From the NCBI GenBank assembly GCA_036387475.1, contig DASVTR010000016.1, forward strand, positions 434,001 through 498,000: DNA of 64,000 bases, written 5' to 3'. Below, piece after piece: positions 37,283 to 45,782 of this stretch (position 1 is the stretch's first letter; the number at the start of each line of letters is the position of its first letter). The DNA is from DASVTR01 sp036387475 (lineage in GTDB: Bacteria; Acidobacteriota; Blastocatellia; Pyrinomonadales; Pyrinomonadaceae). A program made the position numbers and the translations under genes. The notes beneath the pieces are model-generated. The model saw nothing but the letters and a program-made list of their open reading frames with translations, was not told the DNA's origin and did not search any database.

Positions 37283-38005
37283 ATGACGCGGGCGGGCGGA
37301 GACACGGAGACGCAAGCGACAGAAACAGTTCGCCGTGTCTCCGCCCGCCCGCGTCGCCGCGTCTCTCTTATCGGAACTTCCTTTGAAGACGAGGCGCGCT
37401 CGCAAGGGGCAAGATTGATCGCCGGGGTTGACGAAGTGGGCCGGGGCGCGCTGGCCGGGCCGGTTGTCGCCGCCGCCGTCATCCTCAACCCGGAAGCGCC
37501 GCTGCCCGTTGGCCTGGACGATTCAAAGAAGCTGACGGCGAAAGAGCGCGAGCGCATCGCAGAGGAATTGCGACAGTCTGTGCTCGGCTACAGCGTCGGC
37601 CTCGTCGCTCCGGAAGAGATTGACCGCATCAACATCCTTGAAGCGACGCGGCGCGCAATGCTCATCGCCCTCTCCGAGTTGACGCCGTCCGCCGATTTCG
37701 TTCTCATCGATGCGTTGCAGTTAAAGGAATGCAGCCTGCCGCAACGCGCTATCATTCGCGGCGACTCAATTTCGGCTTCCATCGCCGCCGCCAGCGTGAT
37801 TGCGAAGACCTACCGCGACGCTTTGATGCGCTCCGTTCACGAGGTTTACCCGCACTACAATTTCGCGCAGCACGTCGGCTACGGCACGCGCGCTCATCTC
37901 GCTGCCTTGCGCGCGCACGGTGCTTGCCCCATTCATCGCAAGAGCTTTCGCGGCGTGCTTCCCCTCGCAGAGCCTTTGGAAGTAAACTCCTCAACAGGCA
38001 CTTAA
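37283..38005 (+). CDS. rnhB: ribonuclease HII with palindrome-derived N-terminal extension
   Basis: A 240-aa RNase HII that removes ribonucleotides and RNA primers from DNA. The catalytic DEVGRG motif is at residues ~50-55 (GVDEVGRGALAGPV), with DSKKLTAKERE, the Asp in VLIDAL and the terminal region YPHYNFAQHVGYGTRAH. About 30 residues before the domain are Arg/Thr/Ala-rich and are encoded by a 21-bp perfect inverted repeat (37287-37353). No start codon suits between the ATG at 37283 and the catalytic motif except a too-late TTG, so the palindrome seems to be translated. Confidence 0.93.
   Translation: MTRAGGDTETQATETVRRVSARPRRRVSLIGTSFEDEARSQGARLIAGVDEVGRGALAGPVVAAAVILNPEAPLPVGLDDSKKLTAKERERIAEELRQSVLGYSVGLVAPEEIDRINILEATRRAMLIALSELTPSADFVLIDALQLKECSLPQRAIIRGDSISASIAAASVIAKTYRDALMRSVHEVYPHYNFAQHVGYGTRAHLAALRAHGACPIHRKSFRGVLPLAEPLEVNSSTGT
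37287..37353. repeat. 21-bp perfect inverted repeat inside rnhB
   Basis: Left arm 37287-37307, right arm 37333-37353, 25-bp loop; arms contain GGGCGGGCGGAGACACGG and its complement. Flanking GAGACGC/GCGTCTC copies extend the pairing. It encodes residues ~2-24 of the RNase HII product. Confidence 0.9.
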
Positions 38006-38051
38006 CCCCGCACAAGTTCCAATTTTAAGCTAGAGGAGCGGCCCAAAGGGT

Positions 38052-39236
38052 TTGCATATAGCGATTGACGCGCACGCTGTCGGCACCGGCCTCGCCGGTA
38101 ACGAGAGCTACGTCACAAATCTCATAGAGGCGCTGGCCGAAGTTGACACAGCTAACCGCTATACGCTGTACGTCACAAGGCGAGAGGCAATAGAACGCTA
38201 CAAGGGGCGCTGGCCACACGTCTCTGTCAGACTAACGCAGCCGCACACGCCGCTCGTGCGTATACCTTTGACGCTCGTCGCGGAGTTGCGCCGTCGCCCC
38301 GTTGACTTGCTGCACGTACAGTACACAGCGCCGCCGTTTGCGCCTTGCCCGGTCGTCGCCACCATTCACGATTTGTCGTTCGAGCATCTGCCGCAGACGT
38401 TCAAGCGCCGCAGCCGTCTACAACTTCGCCTGACGGTGCGGCGCACCGCACGCGCGGCGGCGCACGTCATCGCTTCTTCCGAATACTCTCGGCGCGATAT
38501 AGTTACAACCTACGGCATCGCGGAAGAACGCACGAGCGTCACACACTTGGCCGCGCCCGCGCATTTTGCTCCCGTGACGGACGAGCAGGAGATGAAGCGC
38601 GTGCGTGAGCTTTACGGCATCGAGGGAGATTACATACTGGCGGTCGGTTCGATTCAGCCGCGCAAGAACCTTGTGCGACTGATTGCGGCTTACGCACTTT
38701 TGCACAGAGCGCGACCGTCGCAAGCCTTGCCGCGACTCGTCCTCGCGGGCAAACGCGCATGGCTCTACGGGGAGACGCTTCGTGCGGTCAGGGAGCATGG
38801 CCTTCATAATTTCGTGACGTTCACCGGGTATGTATCGGGGCAGGATTTGCCCGCTCTGTATACGGGAGCGCTCTGCTTCGTTTATCCTTCTTACTTTGAA
38901 GGCTTCGGCTTGCCGCCGCTCGAAGCGATGCAGTGCGGAGCGCCGGTCATCACGGGCGACCGTACGAGTTTGCCGGAAGTAGTGGGCGATGCGGGGTTGA
39001 TGTTTGATCCGTTTGACGAGCAGGCGCTCCACTTTGCGCTGGCGCGCATGATTGACGATGCCGCGTTGCGCGCAGAGCTTCGCCGCAAAGGTTTAGAGCG
39101 AGCGCGCCTCTTCGACTGGCGCAAGACAGCACGGCTGACGCTGGCAGCTTACGAGCGAGCCGTCCGGGAAGGGAGTAAAAGCAAGGATGAACGCGGAACG
39201 ATGAACGATGAATGCGTGGCTACTCAGCTTGAATAG
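38052..39236 (+). CDS. GT4 family glycosyltransferase
   Basis: A 394-aa GT-B enzyme from TTG 38052 (HIAIDAHAVGTGLAG), behind AGAGGAG at 38032-38038. The N-terminal half ends with VVATIHDLSFEHLP; the C-terminal half has AVGSIQPRKNLVRLI, FTGYVSGQDLPALY and the donor-binding YFEGFGLPPLEAMQCGAPV. GT4 retaining transferases use NDP-sugars to extend lipid-linked glycans in the cytoplasm. The last ~20 residues (from KSKDERGTMND) are encoded by the left arm of a junction palindrome and probably are not part of the fold. Confidence 0.9.
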   Translation: MHIAIDAHAVGTGLAGNESYVTNLIEALAEVDTANRYTLYVTRREAIERYKGRWPHVSVRLTQPHTPLVRIPLTLVAELRRRPVDLLHVQYTAPPFAPCPVVATIHDLSFEHLPQTFKRRSRLQLRLTVRRTARAAAHVIASSEYSRRDIVTTYGIAEERTSVTHLAAPAHFAPVTDEQEMKRVRELYGIEGDYILAVGSIQPRKNLVRLIAAYALLHRARPSQALPRLVLAGKRAWLYGETLRAVREHGLHNFVTFTGYVSGQDLPALYTGALCFVYPSYFEGFGLPPLEAMQCGAPVITGDRTSLPEVVGDAGLMFDPFDEQALHFALARMIDDAALRAELRRKGLERARLFDWRKTARLTLAAYERAVREGSKSKDERGTMNDECVATQLE

Positions 39237-39273
39237 CTGTTCATTCATCGTTCATCGTTCCTCGTTCATCCTT
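39183..39273. repeat. junction inverted repeat, unit like GATGAACGAT
   Basis: 32-bp arms at 39183-39214 and 39242-39273 with one mismatch. The left arm lies within the 3' end of the GT4 gene and the right arm stops 10 bp before the next ATG. Confidence 0.9.
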
Positions 39274-39283
39274 AGTCGTTCAC

Positions 39284-40450
39284 ATGCGTATCGCAATCCT
39301 TGGAACAAGGGGCATACCTGCGAGCTACGGCGGCTTTGAGACTTTCGCCGAGCATCTCTCGACGCGACTCGTAGAGCGCGGCCATGACGTGACGGTCTAT
39401 TGTCGTTCACACTACGTCTCGCCGCGTCAACTCGAATACCACGGCGTACGCCTCAAGGTCTTGCCGACCATCAGGCACAAATACTTGGACACGGTTGTTC
39501 ACAGCTTTCTGTCCGCCTTGTGGGCTGTGGGCGCACGTTACGACGCGGCGCTTGTTTGCAACGCCGCGAACGCTCCCTTCGCTCCCATCTTGAGATGGAC
39601 GGGCACGCCCGTCGCGCTCAACGTCGATGGACTCGAACACAAGCGCAAGAAATGGAACTGGCTTGGTCGCGGTTACTACCGCATGGCCGAACGCCTCGCA
39701 ACTTTCCTGCCCAACCGCATCGTGACCGACGCGCGCGTCATACAGGAGTATTACCAATCGCGCTACGGCGCTGATTCGACGATGATAGCTTACGGCGCGG
39801 ACGTTGAACGCCGTCCCGACCGCGCGACCGTTCGCAACTGGCACGTAGAACCGCAGCGTTACGTGCTCTACGTCTCGCGCCTTGAGCCTGAGAATAACGC
39901 GCACCTCGTCATCGAAGCCTTCAAGAAGGTGAAGACTTCTCTCAAACTCCTTGTCGTCGGCGACGCGCCCTATGCACACGATTACATAGAGGAGTTGCGC
40001 GAGCGTGCCGGAAGAGACAGGCGCATCATCTTTACGGGTTTCGTCTTCGGCAAGGAGTACCGCGCCCTGCAACAGAACGCATATTGCTACGTACACGCGA
40101 CAGAAGTCGGCGGCACGCATCCTGCGCTGCTGGAAGCGATGGGTTATGGTAACTGCGTGTTGACGCTTTCGACGCCGGAGAATGTAGAGGTCGTAGGCGA
40201 GGCCGCGATTCCTTACGACGATGAAGCAGACCTCACAGAGAAGCTTCAACGCGTGCTGCGCGACGGCTCACTCGTCAACGCCTACCGCTTACGCGCGCAG
40301 GCACGCATCAAAGAGTTCTACACATGGGAGCACGTCGTTGACCGCTATGAAAGATTGTTCGCGGAGATGTGTGGACAGCCCCTTCCGCCTGCGAACATGG
40401 CGGAAGCGGAGCAGCCGGAGAGGGCGCGTGCTTCCGCGATTAAAACTTAA
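39284..40450 (+). CDS. GT4-type glycosyltransferase with DUF1972 N-terminal domain
   Basis: A 388-aa protein. The start RIAILGTRGIPASYGGFETF is the hallmark of the DUF1972 N-terminal domain found in rhamnosyl- and other EPS transferases. NVDGLEHKRKKWNW and the C-terminal YVSRLEPENNAHLVIEAF, TGFVFGKEYRAL and GGTHPALLEAMGYGN form the GT-B donor site. Likely adds a deoxy- or other sugar to the polysaccharide repeat; the exact linkage is unknown. Forms a pair with the GT4 gene upstream. Confidence 0.9.
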   Translation: MRIAILGTRGIPASYGGFETFAEHLSTRLVERGHDVTVYCRSHYVSPRQLEYHGVRLKVLPTIRHKYLDTVVHSFLSALWAVGARYDAALVCNAANAPFAPILRWTGTPVALNVDGLEHKRKKWNWLGRGYYRMAERLATFLPNRIVTDARVIQEYYQSRYGADSTMIAYGADVERRPDRATVRNWHVEPQRYVLYVSRLEPENNAHLVIEAFKKVKTSLKLLVVGDAPYAHDYIEELRERAGRDRRIIFTGFVFGKEYRALQQNAYCYVHATEVGGTHPALLEAMGYGNCVLTLSTPENVEVVGEAAIPYDDEADLTEKLQRVLRDGSLVNAYRLRAQARIKEFYTWEHVVDRYERLFAEMCGQPLPPANMAEAEQPERARASAIKT

Positions 40451-40533
40451 TCAGAACAAATTAGTGTAGGCGCAAGAGGGACGACGCTGTTATGCTATTA
40501 ACAGTGCGCGGAGCAACGTAGAGTCTGGCCGTA

Positions 40534-40616
40534 GTTGACGGCGCTCTGTCTTTGGTCGAGAGCGCTCTGTCTTTGGTTGACGGCGCTTTGACTGTCGCCG
40601 AGACCGCTCGGTAATG
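40534..40616. repeat. 21-bp tandem repeat, about four units
   Basis: Units start at 40534, 40555, 40576 and 40597, with shared core G-T/C-(T/C)GA-C/G-GGCGCT(C/T)TG. The fourth is degenerate. Period equals that of two further arrays at 41883 and 42630. It sits just before the AraC-type regulator. Confidence 0.75.
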
Positions 40617-40654
40617 TTTGCTTCCGGCTAATCCCTACGCATCCGTTGATAGGC

Positions 40655-41824
40655 ATGACAGCGATGCAGCCTACCGCCAATTTCTTCCTCGTCCTGAATT
40701 TTCTGGGAGCAGTGCAGGCGCTGCTGCTGGCGTTTGCGCTCTGCGGCATCAAGCGCGGCAACCGTTCGGCGAATCTTATTCTGGCGGCCTTCTCTGCGAC
40801 CGTTTCCGTGCTGATAGCCTGGACGGTGCTCAACTCTTCGGGGTACATCTATCAATTCCCGCACCTGTTCAGGATTAACCACCCGTTTGACTTCGCCATC
40901 ACACCGCTGCTTTATTTGTACGTCCGGGCGCTGACCAGCACAAAGCCGCAGTTGAAGAAGAGAGACCTGCTGCACTTCGTCCCCTTCGCGCTGTGCATCG
41001 TCTACTTACTGCCGTACTACCTTCAAAGCGGCGCGGATAAGATTTATCAACAACAGACAGGACTCGGAGCGCGCTGGTATTACTTACGGTCTGCGCTGGC
41101 TATCCCGCAGGCCATCATTTACCTGGCTCTCTCAGGCTGGTTGATTATCAAGTACCTGCGCCATGCCAGAGAGAGACGTATGGAGGCCGAGCGCGCTTCG
41201 CTGTTTCAGGTTAAGTTCTTAGTCATAGCGCTCTTGTCCGTCTGGGTGGTGGCAGTCTTTCGCTATCTCTTCGACATGCGTTACCCGCAGTACATGCGCT
41301 ATACAAATCTGGTCTTACCCTTCGGCGGCACGCTTATCATCTACGCCCTGGCTTACTTCGGCTTGCGCCAGCCTGAGACATTCGCTGGCGCGGACGCTAA
41401 CACTCTCGCCAGCGAAGATGAACATTCACCCGCGAAGAAGTATGAGAAGTCCACGCTCACAAGCGAGCGCTCCGAGGTCTACTTAAAGAAGCTGCTGGCG
41501 GCGATGGAGAGGGAGAAGCCTTATACGGACGGCGACCTGACGCTTGCGAAACTCGCTGGCAGGCTCGCAGTCTCCACACATCATCTCTCACAAATCATCA
41601 ACGAGCGTCTGGGCCAGAACTTTTTCGACTTCGTTAACACCTACCGCGTCGAAGAAGCCAAGCGCAAGCTCGTAGACCCCGCGCGCAAGCATTACTCTCT
41701 GCTCGCAATCGCGGAAGAAGTCGGCTTCAACTCCAAATCCGCCTTCAACGCTGCCTTCAAGAAGCAGACGAGCATGACACCCTCTGAATTTAGAAAAACC
41801 TCGAACGGCAACGGCCAGCATTAG
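40655..41824 (+). CDS. membrane-anchored AraC-family transcriptional regulator
   Basis: About 389 aa (ATG 40655; TTG 40646 and ATG 40664 are alternatives). Seven hydrophobic helices span residues ~5-245, with YIYQFPHLFRINHPFDFAITPLLYLYVR before the fourth. The C-terminal ~110 residues are an AraC double HTH (DLTLAKLAGRLAVSTHHLSQ, IAEEVGFNSKSAFNAAFKKQ). This design suggests a one-component membrane sensor controlling adjacent genes; the beta-barrel gene after it is the obvious candidate target (inference). Confidence 0.88.
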   Translation: MTAMQPTANFFLVLNFLGAVQALLLAFALCGIKRGNRSANLILAAFSATVSVLIAWTVLNSSGYIYQFPHLFRINHPFDFAITPLLYLYVRALTSTKPQLKKRDLLHFVPFALCIVYLLPYYLQSGADKIYQQQTGLGARWYYLRSALAIPQAIIYLALSGWLIIKYLRHARERRMEAERASLFQVKFLVIALLSVWVVAVFRYLFDMRYPQYMRYTNLVLPFGGTLIIYALAYFGLRQPETFAGADANTLASEDEHSPAKKYEKSTLTSERSEVYLKKLLAAMEREKPYTDGDLTLAKLAGRLAVSTHHLSQIINERLGQNFFDFVNTYRVEEAKRKLVDPARKHYSLLAIAEEVGFNSKSAFNAAFKKQTSMTPSEFRKTSNGNGQH

Positions 41825-41882
41825 TCTTCCGGCCCTCCTGCATCTCTTTAATCCGACAACAAAACAGACGGATGCGTGCGCC

Positions 41883-41924
41883 CTTATAAGTCAGGACGCC
41901 TTCCTGATAAGTCAGGACGCTTTT
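41883..41924. repeat. 21-bp tandem duplication upstream of beta-barrel gene
   Basis: Two units, 41883-41903 and 41904-41924, share ATAAGTCAGGACGC. They stand 57-98 bp before the beta-barrel ATG, in the position of an operator or promoter, so they could be regulator binding sites. Confidence 0.75.
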
Positions 41925-41980
41925 TCTGTGCGTCCAGACTCTAATGCGCAGAGTCAACCGACACAGAAGGAGATGACAGA

Positions 41981-42517
41981 ATGCGAAAAACCCTTTGCTC
42001 CCTCGTTTTACTTCTCGCCGCCACGCTTTCAATCGTCGCACAGGAGACGCCTAAGGCCGAAGTGTTCGGCGGATATTCCTGGGCGGGCGGCAACTTTCAC
42101 GGTTGGAACACGTCCGTCACAGGCAACGTCAACAAATGGTTCGGCGTGACGGCTGATTTCAGCGGCCACTACGGCAGCGAACAATTCGGAGCTTTGGAAG
42201 AGAAGCAACGCGGCCTCTCATTCCTCGCCGGGCCGCGCTTCACCCTCCGGCGTGGCAAACGCTTTACTCCCTTTGCCTACGCGCTCTTTGGCGGCGTCAA
42301 CTACAGGGTGAGCCTCGAAGCAGCAGGCCAGCACGTCGCCTCTGCCTCAGACACAGGCTTCAACATGGCGCTCGGCGGCGGCCTTGACATCAAGGTCAAC
42401 GACCGCGTAGCCGTCCGCGCCTTCCAGATAGACTATTTCCGGCCACACTTTTTCGGCGAATCACACAATCGCGGACGCCTCGCCTTCGGTTTAGTTTTGC
42501 GCTTCGGCAAGAAATAG
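41981..42517 (+). CDS. outer-membrane beta-barrel protein (OmpA/OmpW-like)
   Basis: A 178-aa protein. AAGGAG (41967-41972) lies 8 nt before the ATG. The signal peptide ends near SIVAQ-E. The mature part alternates polar and aromatic residues in about eight strands (EVFGGYSWAGGN, KWFGVTADFSGHYG, TPFAYALFGGVNY) and ends in LRFGKK, close to an outer-membrane barrel C-terminus. Such small porin-family proteins serve structure or adhesion. It follows the membrane AraC regulator. Confidence 0.85.
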   Translation: MRKTLCSLVLLLAATLSIVAQETPKAEVFGGYSWAGGNFHGWNTSVTGNVNKWFGVTADFSGHYGSEQFGALEEKQRGLSFLAGPRFTLRRGKRFTPFAYALFGGVNYRVSLEAAGQHVASASDTGFNMALGGGLDIKVNDRVAVRAFQIDYFRPHFFGESHNRGRLAFGLVLRFGKK

Positions 42518-42629
42518 CGCCGCCGCGAGCCACAAACCCTCGCCCGCACACACGCCGGGGCACGCGACGCGCCCCACACCCCCCGTCGCACCCCCGGCAA
42601 CCCTCGCGCCGCGCCCTCTAGCAATAAAA

Positions 42630-43166
42630 ATGACTAAAAACTTCTCCGCCGCACGTTTACAGACGACGGCGCGACGCGTATCGACGGCGGCGAGACGTAA
42701 ATACATGTCGGCGGGACGTGCAAAGACCTCGGCGAGGCGTGTACACATGCCCGCGAGACGCGTACCGACGGCGGCGAGACGCGAACACATCGCGGCGAGG
42801 CGTGAAAACATCCCCGCGAGACGCGAAAACATGGCGGCGAGAGCTGTACACATGTCGGCGAGACGTAAAAACATGTGCGCGAGACGTGTATAGATGTCGG
42901 CGGGGCGTGTAAACATGTCGGCGAGACGTGAAAAGTTGTCGGCGTGATGCGTACAGATGTCGGCGGTGCTGGTAGAGATGTCGGCGAGACGTGCAGAGAC
43001 GAGCGCGGGATATGTAAAGATGAGCGTGGCGCGTGTAAAAACGACGGAGGCATCGGTAAACTTGACGGCGGAGCGGGTTAAAGCGAGCGCGGCAGGCTGT
43101 AAAATGAGCGCGGGAGGCAGCGAAATCGTCGGCGCATCAACAAAAACAGCCGCAACAGGCGTTTAG
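42630..43166. repeat. 21-bp minisatellite, about 25 units, heptapeptide frame with two stops
   Basis: A degenerate tandem array with consensus near ATGTCGGCGAGACGTGTAA. Read from ATG 42630 it gives heptads of the form MSARRVx in one frame throughout, interrupted only by TAG (42891-42893) and TGA (~42945). The minus strand is also open for long stretches because the period is a multiple of three. It is either a decayed repeat-protein gene or a non-coding minisatellite; I favour non-coding because no frame has a ribosome site or normal composition. Confidence 0.85.
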
Positions 43167-43405
43167 ACAAGCGCTGGTCTGTGTTTGTCCGTACCGCCTG
43201 CGGTGGCGGGCGGGTGTAAGTCACGTCAAAAGACCCACAGGCTGCCGCAAGCCGTATGGACTTGAGTTTTTTCTTTCCTTTTCGCCTATCAAGAGTATAA
43301 TGCGGCGCATCCGACGGGGCTGTTTCAACTCTAAACTTCGCTTTCGCCCTGTCTTAACTCTGTAGGGCACTCGCGGCCCTCCATTCTCATGAGGAGCATC
43401 AAGCC

Positions 43406-44083
43406 ATGAAAGATTCCCAAATACGTCATCTCGATAGAAGTCAACGTGTGCGCCAGTTGGTCTTCAATCTCGTTCCGCCTTTTCCCGAAGACTCGCGCGC
43501 GATGGCCTTAGCCGCCATCGTCAACGAAGTCATCATAGAGGTCGAAGTGCAGGCTGCACGACAGGTTGCCGCCAATCTGGAGTGGCAGGAAAGCACAGAG
43601 CAGAAAAGAGTCGCTATCAAAGCGTTGTTGCAGGAGATGAGGCCCATGAACCGAACCGCACGCGCCGCAGACAACCAAAGCCCCGGCATCGCAGACCAAT
43701 TCAAGATGCCGCCCGACATAGATCAGGTCATACTCAACACCGCACGCGCCTACATCAACACCGCCACGCCGATTCCCCACGAGTTCACTACACGAGGTCT
43801 GCCCGCCAGCTTTCTCGCAGATATGCAAAGAGCCATTGACGCCGTGCTCGCGGCTGAAGCTCGCCAGTCCGCTGCGCTCGCCGCCCAAACCGCCGCCACC
43901 GCCGCCATCGCCGCCGCCCTTAAACGCGAACGCGAGGCCGTGAGCGAACTCGACGTTATCATGCGTAACCGCTACCGCGACGACCCCGCCACCCTCGCCG
44001 CATGGAAGAGCGCCAGCCACATCGAACGCGCCCCGAAGCGTGCGAAGAAGGACACAACAACGCCGCCAACGCCGGCGGAGTAG
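43406..44083 (+). CDS. hypothetical helical protein
   Basis: A 225-aa protein with AGGAG about 10 nt before the ATG and a TATAAT at 43296-43301. It is predicted helical and soluble: an N-terminal LDRSQRVRQLVFNLVPPFPE, a charged middle, an Ala-rich helix (~150-175) and a Lys/Pro/Thr tail. No family recognised. Codon use matches the surrounding chromosome. Confidence 0.65.
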   Translation: MKDSQIRHLDRSQRVRQLVFNLVPPFPEDSRAMALAAIVNEVIIEVEVQAARQVAANLEWQESTEQKRVAIKALLQEMRPMNRTARAADNQSPGIADQFKMPPDIDQVILNTARAYINTATPIPHEFTTRGLPASFLADMQRAIDAVLAAEARQSAALAAQTAATAAIAAALKREREAVSELDVIMRNRYRDDPATLAAWKSASHIERAPKRAKKDTTTPPTPAE

Positions 44084-44175
44084 AATCAGCCTCCGGCGTT
44101 TGAGTACGACACGCACCCTGCACAATCCAAACCGGCGGCAGTACGGCTGTCGCCGACCATAGCAAAGGAGAGAAC

Positions 44176-44589
44176 ATGAATTGGTATCTTGAGGTCTTGA
44201 AAAAGTACGCGGTCTTCAGCGGGCGCGCGCGACGTAAGGAGTACTGGTTCTTTACACTCTTTAACATCATCATCTCTCTTGCCCTGACAATGCTGGACAT
44301 CTGGCTCGGACTCGCAGACCGCAGCGGATGGGGGCCGCTCGGCGGCATTTACACTCTGGCCGTCTTTATTCCGGGTCTGGCCGTCACCGTGCGGCGGCTT
44401 CACGACACGGGGCGCAGCGGGTGGTGGTTTCTCATCGCCCTGGTTCCGTGCGTCGGCGGGATTATCCTGCTTATTTATCTGGTCGAGGACAGCCAGCCGG
44501 GCGAGAATGAGTATGGGCCAAACCCCAAGATGGAAACGCAATGGCAGTCGCCGCCTCCGCCCCCGGACTTCAGCGGGATGCCTCGATAG
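44176..44589 (+). CDS. DUF805 membrane protein
   Basis: A 137-aa inner-membrane protein. The family signatures are YAVFSGRARRKEYWFF, then TVRRLHDTGRSGWW and EYGPNPK at the end; three to four transmembrane helices. DUF805 proteins (YhaH/YhaI) are widespread with no firm function. AAAGGAG precedes the ATG. Confidence 0.9.
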   Translation: MNWYLEVLKKYAVFSGRARRKEYWFFTLFNIIISLALTMLDIWLGLADRSGWGPLGGIYTLAVFIPGLAVTVRRLHDTGRSGWWFLIALVPCVGGIILLIYLVEDSQPGENEYGPNPKMETQWQSPPPPPDFSGMPR

Positions 44590-44594
44590 CCAGA

Positions 44595-44621
44595 CTCTCT
44601 TCCAAGCGGTTTGGAAGAGAG
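44595..44621 (+). terminator. hairpin after DUF805 gene
   Basis: A perfect 11-bp stem (CTCTCTTCCAA at 44595-44605; right arm 44611-44621) with a 5-nt loop, six bases after the stop. No clear T-run, so an imperfect terminator or RNA-stabilising hairpin. Confidence 0.5.
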
Positions 44622-44644
44622 CCTGCCTCTTGAGCAGCCGCCGA

Positions 44645-44664
44645 TTTTGAGTATTATCTCAAAA
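44645..44664. promoter_or_regulatory. 7-bp inverted repeat around TATTAT upstream of zinc-ribbon gene
   Basis: TTTTGAG (44645-44651) and CTCAAAA (44658-44664) enclose TATTAT. It lies 66 bp before the next gene and could be an operator over a -10 element. Confidence 0.3.
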
Positions 44665-44729
44665 CTGTCAGGTTAAGCGAGCGAGCAAGGGTTGCGTGTG
44701 CGCTTGATATTCCTTCATGGAGTATTGAA

Positions 44730-45680
44730 ATGCTGATTTGCAACAACTGCGGCTACGCACAGCGCGAGGACGAGCGCTCCTGTGGTCAGTGCGGCAGTGA
44801 TTTCTTCACAGAAATACACATGACCGAAGAGTCGCCGCCGTCCGACTTAAGACCCGCCATCAAAAAGGCCATCAAAGAAGAGATAGCTCAGAAGAAAATC
44901 GCTCAACCTCACCCTGAGCCTCCATCAATCAGGATGCGCGTCTGGGCTGCCGCCATGCTCGCCATATTATTCGTCGGATTCTTGCTGGCAGTACTAAGTC
45001 AAATTTTATTCTCTAACGATACCCGTTACGTTTTTATTCCCCCGGCTCAAGTGAGACCCAAAGATGGCGACCCACCGAAATTTGAAACGGCTTCCAAAGA
45101 CGTTCAGGAGGTCATTAACGATGAGGTCAGGAAGCTCAAGCCCGGACAGATACTTTTTAATCCCGCTCAGGAAATGAAAGTCGGTGCGCCAGAGACCATT
45201 GAGGTGCGGATAGCAAACTCACTCATCAGCGATTTAGAGAAAGGCTTGAAAGGTAAAGGCGCTTCGCAAGTCGAAGAAGTCAAAGTCAGCGCCTACATGG
45301 GCGTCCTCTTAAACGGCACAGAGGAATTTTTTCATATCACCTTGAAAAACCGCGAACAAAAGATAGTAGCCGACGACCAGTACACCGAATGGATTTTCAA
45401 TGTCACACCCTTGAAGCAGGGCAAGCCCTCACTTTATCTCACCCCCTACAACGTCATCGACACGCCCGCAGGAGAAAAGACCTACGAACACCCCTCTTTT
45501 ATCCGTGAAATCAATGTTACCACCACACTCACCTATACCATCCTCAAATTCTTCAGAGATAACTGGAAAGAGATAATAGGCATCTTCATCGCCTCCGGCC
45601 TGCTCGGCCTGATTATCAATCTCATCAAAAAGAGAAGAGCAAGAGCAGACGACCCGCCCACGTGGCAGCATCCGCTCTAG
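44730..45680 (+). CDS. zinc-ribbon membrane protein
   Basis: A 316-aa protein. The N-terminus has a zinc ribbon (ICNNCGYAQRE...CGQCGSDFF). One transmembrane helix is at ~72-95 (AAAMLAILFVGFLLAVLSQ) and another near the C-terminus (IIGIFIASGLLGLIINLIKK), with a beta-rich domain of ~180 residues between them, presumably outside the membrane. No known family. It belongs with the next, shorter zinc-ribbon membrane gene. Confidence 0.7.
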   Translation: MLICNNCGYAQREDERSCGQCGSDFFTEIHMTEESPPSDLRPAIKKAIKEEIAQKKIAQPHPEPPSIRMRVWAAAMLAILFVGFLLAVLSQILFSNDTRYVFIPPAQVRPKDGDPPKFETASKDVQEVINDEVRKLKPGQILFNPAQEMKVGAPETIEVRIANSLISDLEKGLKGKGASQVEEVKVSAYMGVLLNGTEEFFHITLKNREQKIVADDQYTEWIFNVTPLKQGKPSLYLTPYNVIDTPAGEKTYEHPSFIREINVTTTLTYTILKFFRDNWKEIIGIFIASGLLGLIINLIKKRRARADDPPTWQHPL

Positions 45681-45782
45681 AAACACTCGCAAACAGCCCT
45701 GCAACTTAACCCGCACACGCGAAACCATTGGCGAACTTAGCGTCGTGCAGTATCGTAAATGGCGTAGAGGAGGTGAAAGAGC

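Noticed and set aside
39407..40249. 280-aa minus-strand frame
   Set aside because: Antisense of the DUF1972 glycosyltransferase.
40498..40848. 116-aa minus-strand frame with SAVNQRQ-like heptads
   Set aside because: It overlaps the start of the AraC gene; the heptads come from the 21-bp repeat.
42491..42916. 141-aa minus-strand frame with Leu heptads
   Set aside because: Same array effect, and its 3' half overlaps the end of the beta-barrel gene.
42634..43053. 139-aa minus-strand open frame rich in Ser/Pro/His/Val
   Set aside because: It arises from the 21-bp array, which keeps several frames open; composition is not protein-like and there is no ribosome site.
42630..43166. Possible CRISPR array
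   Set aside because: Units are contiguous and 21 bp long without unique spacers, and no cas genes are nearby.
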